Below, one piece after another: positions 1 to 6,177 of a stretch of DNA of 10,159 bases; position 1 is the first letter of the stretch, and each line of letters opens with the position of its first letter. The notes beneath the pieces were generated by a model. That model did not search any database and was not told the DNA's origin. It saw only the letters and a program-made list of their open reading frames with translations. The stretch comes from CAYUNA01 sp047629355 (GTDB taxonomy: Bacteria > Bacteroidota > Bacteroidia > Chitinophagales > Saprospiraceae). The stretch spans positions 1 to 10,159 of the forward strand of contig JBLHWU010000221.1 in NCBI GenBank assembly GCA_047629355.1. The letters are read 5' to 3'. The position numbers and the translations under genes are program-made.

Positions 1-331
1 TGTTGATTGCAATATGTATGTGGGACATCCTTTTTTAAAATCCTAATATGAGCAAAAATCCTTGAAAACCAGTCATTTAACCTGACTAGAAGAGGTGAAG
101 GTCGTTTTTATAATCTCTAAGCAGTGGTTCGTCTCGCTTTTTATTTAAAGGAGTATCGACTAACAAAAGCCAAAAATAGAGCCAATTGTTGAGATACACA
201 ACTTTTTTGAATAGGTATTTTTCGGTAATTTTGCTTTTCAAAATGAAAAAAACATTCATTTTAAAATTTTGTTTTTACTTTCGTACCCAAAACCTTACTT
301 TTTTTCAAAAATTTAATCAACGCCTAATAAT
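1..331. other. AT-rich leader region, no gene supported
   Basis: No convincing gene lies here. Codons 2-46 on the + strand form a short open stretch ending in TAA (…NMYVGHPFLKS), which could be the tail of a gene entering from the left, but 14 codons are too few to judge. A 70-codon frame at 186-398 is a low-complexity Phe-rich translation of T-rich DNA overlapping the next gene and is not believable. An 8-bp stem (240-247 with 255-262) and a promoter-like box at 276-283 are the only structured signals seen. Confidence 0.5.
276..283 (+). promoter_or_regulatory. Candidate Bacteroidota -7 box (TACTTTCG)
   Basis: TACTTTCG matches the Bacteroidota -7 consensus TAnnTTTG at all but one position and lies about 48 bases before the ATG of the VWA gene. 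No clear TTG element is seen at the expected -33 spacing, so this is only a plausible promoter. Confidence 0.4.
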
Positions 332-1543
332 ATGTTTTTATCGTTTTTTTACGCTTTACGCAAACATGGCATTCCTGTCAGTCTTCACGAATATTTAGCA
401 TTGATGGAAGCGTTGAAGCAAAATATTATCCAATATAATGTGGAAGATTTTTATGGCTTGAGTAAGGCTATTTTTGTAAAAACAGAAGGACATTTAGACC
501 GTTTTGATAAAATTTTTGGCGAATATTTTCAAGGATTAGATGCCATTCCTGATAACTTTTTTGAAACAGAAATCCCTGGTGATTGGTTGAAGAAGTTTTT
601 TCGAAATGAACTATCTGATGAAGAACGCGAAAAATTGGAGAAGCTCGGCGGATTGGATGCCTTGATGGACCGTTTTAAAGAACTCTTGGAAGAACAAAAT
701 GAAGAACACAATGGCGGAAACAAATGGATTGGTACCGGCGGCACCTCTCCGTTTGGGCACAGCGGCTACAATCCTGAAGGCTTTCGAATAGGCGGTAAAA
801 GTCGCCACCGAAGAGCCATCAAAGTTTGGGAAAAACGGGAGTTTCAAAACCTCGATGACAGCATCGAACTCAATACCAGAAACATCAAAATGGTACTAAA
901 ACGCCTCCGCATTCTTACCCGCGAAGGCATTGCTGAAGAACTGGATTTGGACGGTACGATCCGCCAAACTTCTAAAAATGCAGGCATGCTTGACATATCT
1001 ATGCAAGCCTCCAAAAAAAACCGCGTAAAAGTATTGATGTTAATGGATATTGGCGGCTCAATGGATGACCACGTTCGATTGTGTGAGCAACTGTTCTCAG
1101 CGGCTAAAGGGGAATTCAAGCACCTCGAATTTTTCTATTTTCACAATTGCCTCTACGAATCAGTCTGGAAAAACAACCGTCGTCGCTTCAATGAGCGCAC
1201 CCCTACCCTCGAACTATTGGCAAAATACAACCGTGATTATAAGGTCATTTTTGTCGGCGATGCTACCATGTCTCCTTATGAAATTTTCTACCGAGGTGGC
1301 AGTGTCGAGCATTACAATGACGAAGCAGGTATCACTTGGTTAAAACGAATAAAAGAGCATTTTAAAGATGTCATTTGGATAAATCCAACGCCAGAATATG
1401 AGTGGGCATATTATGAAACGGTTACTTCGGTACGTGAATTTTCTGACAATAAAATGTTTCCGATGACCGTGGACGGACTGACGAAAGCGATGAAATGTTT
1501 AAAAAATGGGAAGAATACCTGGGAAAATAAAGTCTGGGAATAA
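332..1543 (+). CDS. VWA domain protein, CoxE-like
   Basis: A 403-residue cytosolic protein (no signal peptide) of the CoxE-like family with a C-terminal von Willebrand A domain (COG3552/PF05762 type). The N-terminal half (about 1-125) is helical and acidic. A Gly-rich linker (127-156) and a basic segment (157-170, SRHRRAIKVWEKRE) follow, and the VWA domain starts near 230. The MIDAS-like motif is DIGGSM at 239-244, so the usual DxSxS is DxGxS; a second acidic site is VGDATMSP at 308-315. CoxE-type proteins normally act with a MoxR/CoxD AAA+ ATPase in metal-cofactor insertion or protein remodelling. No such ATPase is visible here, though it could lie left of the window. The ATG at 332 starts directly at the conserved-looking LRKHGIPVS segment. 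The family call is solid; the substrate is unknown. Confidence 0.88.
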   Translation: MFLSFFYALRKHGIPVSLHEYLALMEALKQNIIQYNVEDFYGLSKAIFVKTEGHLDRFDKIFGEYFQGLDAIPDNFFETEIPGDWLKKFFRNELSDEEREKLEKLGGLDALMDRFKELLEEQNEEHNGGNKWIGTGGTSPFGHSGYNPEGFRIGGKSRHRRAIKVWEKREFQNLDDSIELNTRNIKMVLKRLRILTREGIAEELDLDGTIRQTSKNAGMLDISMQASKKNRVKVLMLMDIGGSMDDHVRLCEQLFSAAKGEFKHLEFFYFHNCLYESVWKNNRRRFNERTPTLELLAKYNRDYKVIFVGDATMSPYEIFYRGGSVEHYNDEAGITWLKRIKEHFKDVIWINPTPEYEWAYYETVTSVREFSDNKMFPMTVDGLTKAMKCLKNGKNTWENKVWE

Positions 1544-1878
1544 AATATGCGCCTTAGAAACGCAAAAAAATAACTATAGATTCTATTTATTTCGCGTTCC
1601 TTAATGATCATTCAGGTTAGGAAGTTGGTGAAAAATAAGGTGCCCACTCTCTTAATCCTGTCGGTTAATTTAATTAATTATTGCGGTACTTCGTTAAACA
1701 TACTCGTCATAGCTAAGACTATACCAGCGTTTTCTGCCTCATTCAAACACAATACTCAACTAGGTTCATCCTACATTATTCATTTGAATGACTACTTATT
1801 AACGAACGCACCAAATCTTAACCAACAATTATATACCTTTGGACTTTTATAAAAGCATCGTAATTAATCGCCGTAATC
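1544..1878. other. Intergenic region, no gene supported
   Basis: 335 bases separate the VWA gene from the acyltransferase gene. An 82-codon frame (1604-1852) covers most of it, but its composition (Asn, Leu, Ile, Ser) is what AT-rich noncoding DNA gives and it runs over the likely promoter of the next gene. I see no RNA gene. No strong hairpin with a T-tract follows the VWA stop; the small TGCG/CGCA pairing at about 1549-1565 is followed by A, not T. Confidence 0.5.
1834..1841 (+). promoter_or_regulatory. Candidate -7 box (TACCTTTG) of the acyltransferase-CNB gene
   Basis: TACCTTTG is an exact match to the Bacteroidota -7 consensus TAnnTTTG. It ends 37 bases before the ATG at 1879, giving a short leader of roughly 30 bases. 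A TTG at -33 is not evident. Confidence 0.5.
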
Positions 1879-2997
1879 ATGACTCGAAAAAGTCTTGTCA
1901 AATCTATTTCCTTACAATGGGACTTGCGCCAAGGTCCTTTTCGAGCGTTTTTTCCAAGTACGGAAGAAGACCGAAAGCGTTGCGCGCATTTGGCACAGAA
2001 TGAACTATTTGAGGAAGATTACAGCACAGTTACAGCTGACGGCGACCAAATTATTCGCCAAATTGCAGCTTGTGAAGATACCCGAACGGGTGAAATTGTT
2101 GCCTGCCTTTTCTTAGAAGATGCCCTACAGATGAGCAATTCTTCTAAAAAAAGTAAGATTTATAATCTTTCGCTTTTCAATGAAGACCAACTTTCTGAAA
2201 CCGTCATTCTATCTCACCTTTCCTTAAATAATATTGAGCAAAAAGCAACCGTAGCGCAAGTTTTCCTGAGTCATTGTTTCATCGAAATTTTAAAAGCCCG
2301 AGGGCAAGCCATGGTGATTTCTTGCGATATTGGCTATTTTTCTATTTACAAACGATTGGGCATGCGTCCTATCGGTTCATTAACTAAATCCAATAAAGGT
2401 GGCTCTCTTATTCCTATGATTTTTATTCCAGACCAAAATTATTTGTCACTAATTTCCTCTCCCGTTTTAGATACCTTGCGAGGGGCAAATTTTGACGAGT
2501 ATAAAACCATCTGTGCTTGGTATTACAAATTGGTAAAGGAGAATAGTGAACTACAGATTGGGTCAGCCGTTTATCCTGAAAACAACGCAGAATTTCTCGC
2601 TCATCAATCCATTACGGAAGGCCTGAGTGAAGCTGGATTAAGTGCTTTTTTAGACAAAGCAATGGTTGTCAATTGTCGGGAAGATGAGGTTTTATTAATG
2701 GAAAATGATGGCGGTCGTACCTTCGGTTTTATTCAGAAAGGCGTCGTCAAAGTCGTCATTGGTGGCAAAACGGTAGTCCTACTCAGCGAGGGGGATATTT
2801 TTGGTGAATTGGCTTTTATTTTGAATAGTAAACGTACCGCGCAGGTTATCGCTGCAAGTGATGAAACGGAAATTGTACTCTTTAGTGCAACAGCCCTCAA
2901 TTCTTTGGAAAATGAAGCGGATAAAGTCGCGATTTGGCGAAATTTAGCGAGAGTTTTGGCACAGCGAGTTGTACTAACGAATCGATTGTTGGGTTGA
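1879..2997 (+). CDS. GNAT-like N-acyltransferase fused to a cyclic nucleotide-binding domain
   Basis: A 372-residue soluble protein with two domains. Residues about 20-190 resemble GNAT/N-acyl amino acid synthase (FeeM-type) proteins: FRAFFPSTEEDR (21-32), ELFEEDY (42-48), TRTGEIVACLFLED (68-81), and the GNAT-like IYKRLGMRPIG (156-166). Residues about 250-372 are a cNMP-binding domain. Its phosphate-binding cassette reads GDIFGELAFI…KRTAQV (305-323), keeping the Glu (310) and Arg (319) that contact the ribose and phosphate in CRP and PKA, so cAMP or cGMP binding is plausible. The final helix (ARVLAQRVVLTNRLL) resembles the CNB C-helix. No DNA-binding domain follows, so it is not a CRP-type regulator. 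Mycobacterial Pat proteins join the same two domains in the reverse order (CNB first). A nucleotide-controlled acyltransferase is the inference; the acyl donor and target are unknown. Confidence 0.8.
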   Translation: MTRKSLVKSISLQWDLRQGPFRAFFPSTEEDRKRCAHLAQNELFEEDYSTVTADGDQIIRQIAACEDTRTGEIVACLFLEDALQMSNSSKKSKIYNLSLFNEDQLSETVILSHLSLNNIEQKATVAQVFLSHCFIEILKARGQAMVISCDIGYFSIYKRLGMRPIGSLTKSNKGGSLIPMIFIPDQNYLSLISSPVLDTLRGANFDEYKTICAWYYKLVKENSELQIGSAVYPENNAEFLAHQSITEGLSEAGLSAFLDKAMVVNCREDEVLLMENDGGRTFGFIQKGVVKVVIGGKTVVLLSEGDIFGELAFILNSKRTAQVIAASDETEIVLFSATALNSLENEADKVAIWRNLARVLAQRVVLTNRLLG

Positions 2998-3019
2998 TTT
3001 AGTTATTGAGCAATCAACC
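2992..3019. repeat. 8-bp hairpin at the end of the acyltransferase gene
   Basis: GGTTGATT (2992-2999) pairs perfectly with AATCAACC (3012-3019) across a 12-base loop, and the stem contains the TGA stop codon. It lies between two convergent reading frames and has no T-tract on either strand, so a terminator role is only possible. Confidence 0.35.
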
Positions 3020-3021
3020 AA

Positions 3022-3347
3022 TTACAAAGGCAATTCTACTTCAAACATCACGGATACTTCCTCTTTCGGTCCACCGCCATCGAATCCGAGCGGACCAAAT
3101 AGCAAAAAATTATAAAAAGGAAAGTAAAACATAAACGACGAATAGCCGTCGCGACTATCATACCAGCCACCAAATCCAAGCATGTCTTGAGCAATATGAA
3201 AGCAACAAATCAAGGGCAGACCTGCCAATAATTTATCAGCTAAGCAGTCTTTTTTAAACCCATAAAAAGGAGCAAAAGTGCGTAAATCAGACCTTGTAAA
3301 AAGCCAAAAAGCAAGGGTGCAGAATGCTGACTAAAGTAAAATGGCAT
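3022..3347 (-). pseudogene. Truncated, frameshifted remnant of a membrane-anchored AraC-type regulator
   Basis: On the minus strand an ATG at 3347 opens a 35-codon frame (MPFYFSQHSAPLLFGFLQG, then YALLLLFMGLKK) ending at TAG 3240-3242. The neighbouring -1 frame continues with DCLADKLLAGLPLICC, then HIAQDMLGFGGWYDSRDGY and FMFYFPFYNFLLFGPLGF, and stops at 3022. Joined at the A-run (3250-3255) the two pieces give one hydrophobic, continuous protein. It looks like the N-terminal transmembrane region of Bacteroidota AraC/helix-turn-helix regulators; that match is from memory of the family style, not a search. Those proteins run to 300-plus residues and end in two helix-turn-helix motifs, none of which remain. 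The last residues (GGGPKEEVSVMFEVELPL) do not look like the same region and may mark a deletion junction. A decayed gene is most likely; programmed frameshifting at A AAA AAG is an alternative. Confidence 0.55.
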
Positions 3348-3393
3348 ATAATTATGATTATTTGTAAAAAATTGTTTATAACCATATATTCCC

Positions 3394-4041
3394 ATGAAAA
3401 AAATCCACTTCCAACATCCGCACCGACAAGCTCATTTTGAATTTTTCAACAACATGAACCATCCCTATTTTAATATTTGTGCAAATGTAGAGTTGACTGA
3501 ATTCATTCCATTTTTAAAAGACAAGAAAATTCCGTTTACGCCGTCTATCGTTTATTTAATTAGTAAAACTGCGAATAGTATTAAGGAATTTCGATGGCGC
3601 ATTCAAGAGAAAAAAGTAGTGGAACATGCGGTAGTTCACCCTTCTTTTTCCGTTTATACGGAGGTGGCAGATGTGTTTAGTTTTTGTGAAGTAGAACATC
3701 AGGATGCTTTTCCTGCTTTTGTAAATGATGCGCAGAAACGGATGGAAGAAATGCGGCAAAATCCAAGTTTTTCAGATAAGAACGGACGGGATAATTGCTT
3801 GTTTTTATCCTCCATTCCTTGGGTATCTTTTACCGGTTTCCAACATGCAATGCAAGCACATCCGACAGATTCTGTACCGAGAATTGTCTGGGGAAAGTAT
3901 TTTGAAGAAAATGGAAAAATTAAAATGCCCTTGTCTGTGCAAGTACATCATGCAGTGGTGGATGGGCAGCATGTAGGTCAGTTTTTTCAGGAGTTTGAAC
4001 GATTGGCACAGGAATTAACGCAGGTATCTGATACGCGATAG
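3394..4041 (+). CDS. Chloramphenicol acetyltransferase-family protein (CatA-like)
   Basis: A 215-residue cytosolic protein matching the length of CAT enzymes (about 213-220), which use acetyl-CoA to O-acetylate small hydroxyl substrates such as chloramphenicol and work as trimers. The signature VQVHHAVVDGQHVGQFF lies at 183-199; by alignment with CAT III (His195, Asp199) the catalytic base is His186 and the structural Asp is Asp190. SSIPWVSFTGF (139-149) corresponds to the region holding the oxyanion Ser, and IPFTPSIVYLISK (46-58) to the conserved core strand. All key residues are present, so it should be active, but many Bacteroidota carry chromosomal CAT-like proteins not known to confer resistance. 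The gene stands alone, starting 46 bases from the divergent regulator remnant. The ATG at 3394 (MKKIHF) is the natural start. Confidence 0.88.
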   Translation: MKKIHFQHPHRQAHFEFFNNMNHPYFNICANVELTEFIPFLKDKKIPFTPSIVYLISKTANSIKEFRWRIQEKKVVEHAVVHPSFSVYTEVADVFSFCEVEHQDAFPAFVNDAQKRMEEMRQNPSFSDKNGRDNCLFLSSIPWVSFTGFQHAMQAHPTDSVPRIVWGKYFEENGKIKMPLSVQVHHAVVDGQHVGQFFQEFERLAQELTQVSDTR

Positions 4042-4060
4042 CACGTATCGAATGCCTGTA

Positions 4061-4098
4061 AAACAAAAAGAGGCAATTCGCAAGCTGCGAATTACCTC
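4061..4098 (-). terminator. Minus-strand intrinsic terminator
   Basis: GAGGCAATTCGCA (4070-4082) pairs with TGCGAATTACCTC (4086-4098) over a 3-base loop, 12 of 13 pairs matching. On the minus strand the stem is followed by TTTTTGTTT (complement of 4061-4069), a textbook rho-independent arrangement. On the + strand there is no T-tract. It sits 29 bases past the CAT-like stop but points the other way, so it would end a transcript coming from the right. Confidence 0.6.
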
Positions 4099-4460
4099 CA
4101 AACTTAATCAAATGAGAAATTCTTTATGATGGTCTAACATTCTAAAAAGAATGCAGTCATTTTACTATTGAAAAAATGGTCTTGTACTTGAAATAACCCA
4201 GCGTATGAAACAGTTTTAAGTCCAATGACTATTCATGATATTCAAAAAACATACCTTAAATCACAAATGCTTACCCAAAACAGTAAACAAGCACAAAAAA
4301 AACAATACACAACCAAATAAATTGGTTAAAATAAAGACAGATAGCAAATTTAGAGTGTATGCACTATTGTGCGCTGATTGGATTATAGGACAGTTTTCAA
4401 TTGAGGTTGGAGTTCCTCTTTTTATTCTTTTTTCACGCGAGACTAATAAGATTTGAGCTA

Positions 4461-4468
4461 CAAAGATA
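4461..4468 (-). promoter_or_regulatory. Minus-strand -7 box (TATCTTTG)
   Basis: The complement of 4461-4468 reads TATCTTTG, an exact TAnnTTTG match followed by TAGC. It faces left into a region without genes and about 370 bases before the minus-strand terminator. No TTG at -33 was found. Confidence 0.4.
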
Positions 4469-4637
4469 AAAAAAATTATTAATTGGTTGATTTTTTGGGG
4501 GTAAAGTATTTTTTTTCGGTAATAATTTTTCAGAAATCTTCGTTATTTCTCTTAAATCTCGTGTTTTTTACTGAAGTTTAAACCATTTTTAAACCCCATC
4601 TTATTTTTTCAGTCAAATCCAAAATTAAGCCTTTGCT

Positions 4638-5528
4638 ATGCGTCTAATGTCAATATTTCTTTATTTAAGCCTTCTTTTCTTCTTTTCTTGCACAAAAAAA
4701 GAAATTACCGTCAATCAAACCAATTTTACTGAAACGATTGATGGCAATGTTGCACCTCCCTTTAAAGGCGTCACGACGATTCAAATTCAGAATTACATCA
4801 ACAAAATTTACATTGATTTGGTTGGCCGCGAACCGAGCATAAGTCAAATGGACGACCTTTCTTTATATTTAAAAAATAACACCTTATCTGATGCTGCCCG
4901 CGACCAAGTCATTTCAGACTTGATGAATTCCGATGATTATTACAATCGTTTGTGGGAAGTTTATAGTAGCAACATGCTGCAAGGATATTCGCAAGAAGAT
5001 GTGACTGAACAAATTCAAACGCTTGATTATTTGATTGACCTTTTTACACAGCAGGGCGAAGACTTCATCGTCCAAATTTTGGAGCAAGAGCGAATTGAAT
5101 TTGTCAATATGCAAAACGCCATTACTCAGTATGCTGCAAGTGAAATTGGGATTGATATTTTTATTGCAAGAATGATAAACAATGCAGTTTTTGAAGAAAT
5201 TAATATGGGTAGTGAAAACTTTGTTATCGCCTCTTTTGAAAACCTTTTCAAAAGACAACCTACTGATAATGAACTGGTTAATAGTATCACGATGGTTGAT
5301 GGCATCTCTGCACAATTGCTATTTTTGGATGGCTTATCTAAATCTGATTTTGTGGAAATCATGACGACTGTTCCCGAATTTTATCAAGGTTTAACCATTG
5401 ATATTTATCAAAATTTATTGGCGAGATTGCCCAATTCACAAGAAATGACGGAAGCTACTGTTGAAAACGAAAGCTATCAAATGATACAGCGACAGGTGAT
5501 GAAAACGGCAGAATACGCAGGCTTTTAA
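4638..5528 (+). CDS. Lipoprotein with three DUF1549/DUF4214-like repeat motifs
   Basis: A 296-residue predicted lipoprotein: the hydrophobic segment MSIFLYLSLLFFFSC ends at Cys18, followed by TKKE, as common in Bacteroidota. The mature protein is acidic and helical. Three segments share a Y-x-x-L-x-x-R-x-P core: YIDLVGREPS (58-67), SFENLFKRQPT (199-209) and IYQNLLARLPN (256-266). Each is followed by a helix, and the first two by an aromatic-rich end (SDDYYNRLW, VPEFYQGL). The first resembles the start of DUF1549 (YxDLxGRxP) of planctomycete proteins; the others resemble DUF4214. Function is unknown. It leads a + strand series with the next lipoprotein (45-base gap) and the DUF1501 gene, so a shared envelope complex is likely. 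ATG 4638 is taken; ATG 4647 would also keep the signal peptide. Confidence 0.75.
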   Translation: MRLMSIFLYLSLLFFFSCTKKEITVNQTNFTETIDGNVAPPFKGVTTIQIQNYINKIYIDLVGREPSISQMDDLSLYLKNNTLSDAARDQVISDLMNSDDYYNRLWEVYSSNMLQGYSQEDVTEQIQTLDYLIDLFTQQGEDFIVQILEQERIEFVNMQNAITQYAASEIGIDIFIARMINNAVFEEINMGSENFVIASFENLFKRQPTDNELVNSITMVDGISAQLLFLDGLSKSDFVEIMTTVPEFYQGLTIDIYQNLLARLPNSQEMTEATVENESYQMIQRQVMKTAEYAGF

Positions 5529-5573
5529 GCAGTTTTGATTTGCCAATTTTTAAAATAAAAAAAGAATTTTTAT

Positions 5574-6092
5574 ATGAAAAATAGCATTCTTTCTTTAGTC
5601 TTTTTAGTCGGTTTAACCTTGACCTTTTCTAATTGTAAAAAAGAAATCGTCACTCAGAATGAGGTCAATACTGGCTATACCTATAATGTTGACAACGAAA
5701 TTATCTATCAATCGAATGTCGAAAAAACGCGACAAAAAACGCCCGAATTATACATTTCGATTCTCTATTCTAACCTTTTTCAAACCACCATTCCCGCTAA
5801 TGATTTGTCCCAACTCGCAGGCATCCGCGCCGCTACGGGCGACAAACAATTGGCGGACGAACTGTTTCTAAACGCCTTCGTCAATGGCGGCAATGCCATC
5901 ATCCCAACCAATCAGCAGATGCGCGACGACATAGAAGCCTTCATTGCCGAGACTTATTTGCGGTTCTTTTTGCGCGTTCCAACGGCATATGAGGTTTATG
6001 AATTGAAAAAGGAAATCGAAGCGGACAATCAGTTGACGCCAGAATTAATTTATCAAGGATTTGCCTTGTCGAACGAATATAAATTTTATTAA
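5574..6092 (+). CDS. Small lipoprotein, DUF4214-like helical repeats
   Basis: A 172-residue predicted lipoprotein: MKNSILSLVFLVGLTLTFSN then Cys21 and KKE. The mature part has two segments of the same style as the upstream protein. The clear one is ETYLRFFLRVPTAYEVYELKKEI (starting at 126; Tyr128, Arg134, Pro136), closed by IYQGFALSNEYKFY at the C-terminus. A weaker one begins at YISILYSNLFQTTIP (60-74). The two neighbours therefore look like paralogues of different length, perhaps subunits of one assembly. It lies between the larger lipoprotein and the DUF1501 gene, from which it is separated by an 85-base spacer almost filled by an inverted repeat. No catalytic motif is visible and the function is unknown. 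Confidence 0.72.
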   Translation: MKNSILSLVFLVGLTLTFSNCKKEIVTQNEVNTGYTYNVDNEIIYQSNVEKTRQKTPELYISILYSNLFQTTIPANDLSQLAGIRAATGDKQLADELFLNAFVNGGNAIIPTNQQMRDDIEAFIAETYLRFFLRVPTAYEVYELKKEIEADNQLTPELIYQGFALSNEYKFY

Positions 6093-6093
6093 A

Positions 6094-6171
6094 TAGGTAC
6101 TCGGTGTTGGGTATCGGGTACTGGGCTTCAACGCCTCCGCCCAATACCCAGTACCCAATACCCAATACCTA
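6094..6171. repeat. 33-bp imperfect inverted repeat built of GGGTAYTG units
   Basis: Arms 6094-6126 and 6139-6171 match at 27 of 33 positions around a 12-base loop. Each arm is itself a run of about 7-8-base units of the GGGTATTG/GGGTACTG type. It starts two bases after a stop codon and ends six bases before the next ATG. It could be a mobile palindromic repeat, or an mRNA hairpin that adjusts expression between the lipoprotein and DUF1501 genes. There is no T-tract, so it is not a classic terminator. Confidence 0.8.
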
Positions 6172-6177
6172 CGAAAG

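Larger units (their letters stand above)
4042..4637. other. Long gene-poor region with minus-strand signals
   Basis: About 600 bases without a convincing protein gene. A 73-codon + strand frame (4235-4456) is Lys/Asn-rich and looks accidental. On the minus strand, from near 4460 to 4260, a frame without ATG stays open (…RGTPTSIENCP…), again without clear protein character. The structured parts are a terminator-like hairpin at 4061-4098 and a minus-strand -7 box at 4461-4468. The stretch before the lipoprotein genes (4469-4637) is T-rich with no perfect promoter box. Confidence 0.5.

Noticed and set aside
2..46. C-terminal end of a gene entering from the left
   Set aside because: Only 14 codons before a stop, with no recognisable family motif.
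186..398. 70-codon Phe-rich frame overlapping the start of the VWA gene
   Set aside because: Low-complexity translation of T-rich DNA, overlapping a well-supported gene in another frame.
1604..1852. 82-codon + strand frame between the VWA and acyltransferase genes
   Set aside because: Composition is that of AT-rich noncoding DNA, there is no recognisable motif, and the frame runs across the best promoter box of the next gene.
4235..4456. 73-codon + strand frame in the gene-poor region
   Set aside because: Lys/Asn-rich, no motif and no ribosome-binding or promoter signal; the same DNA holds better minus-strand signals.
4914..5315. 133-codon minus-strand frame
   Set aside because: A shadow of the + strand lipoprotein gene; the + strand product has a signal peptide and repeats, the minus one has neither.
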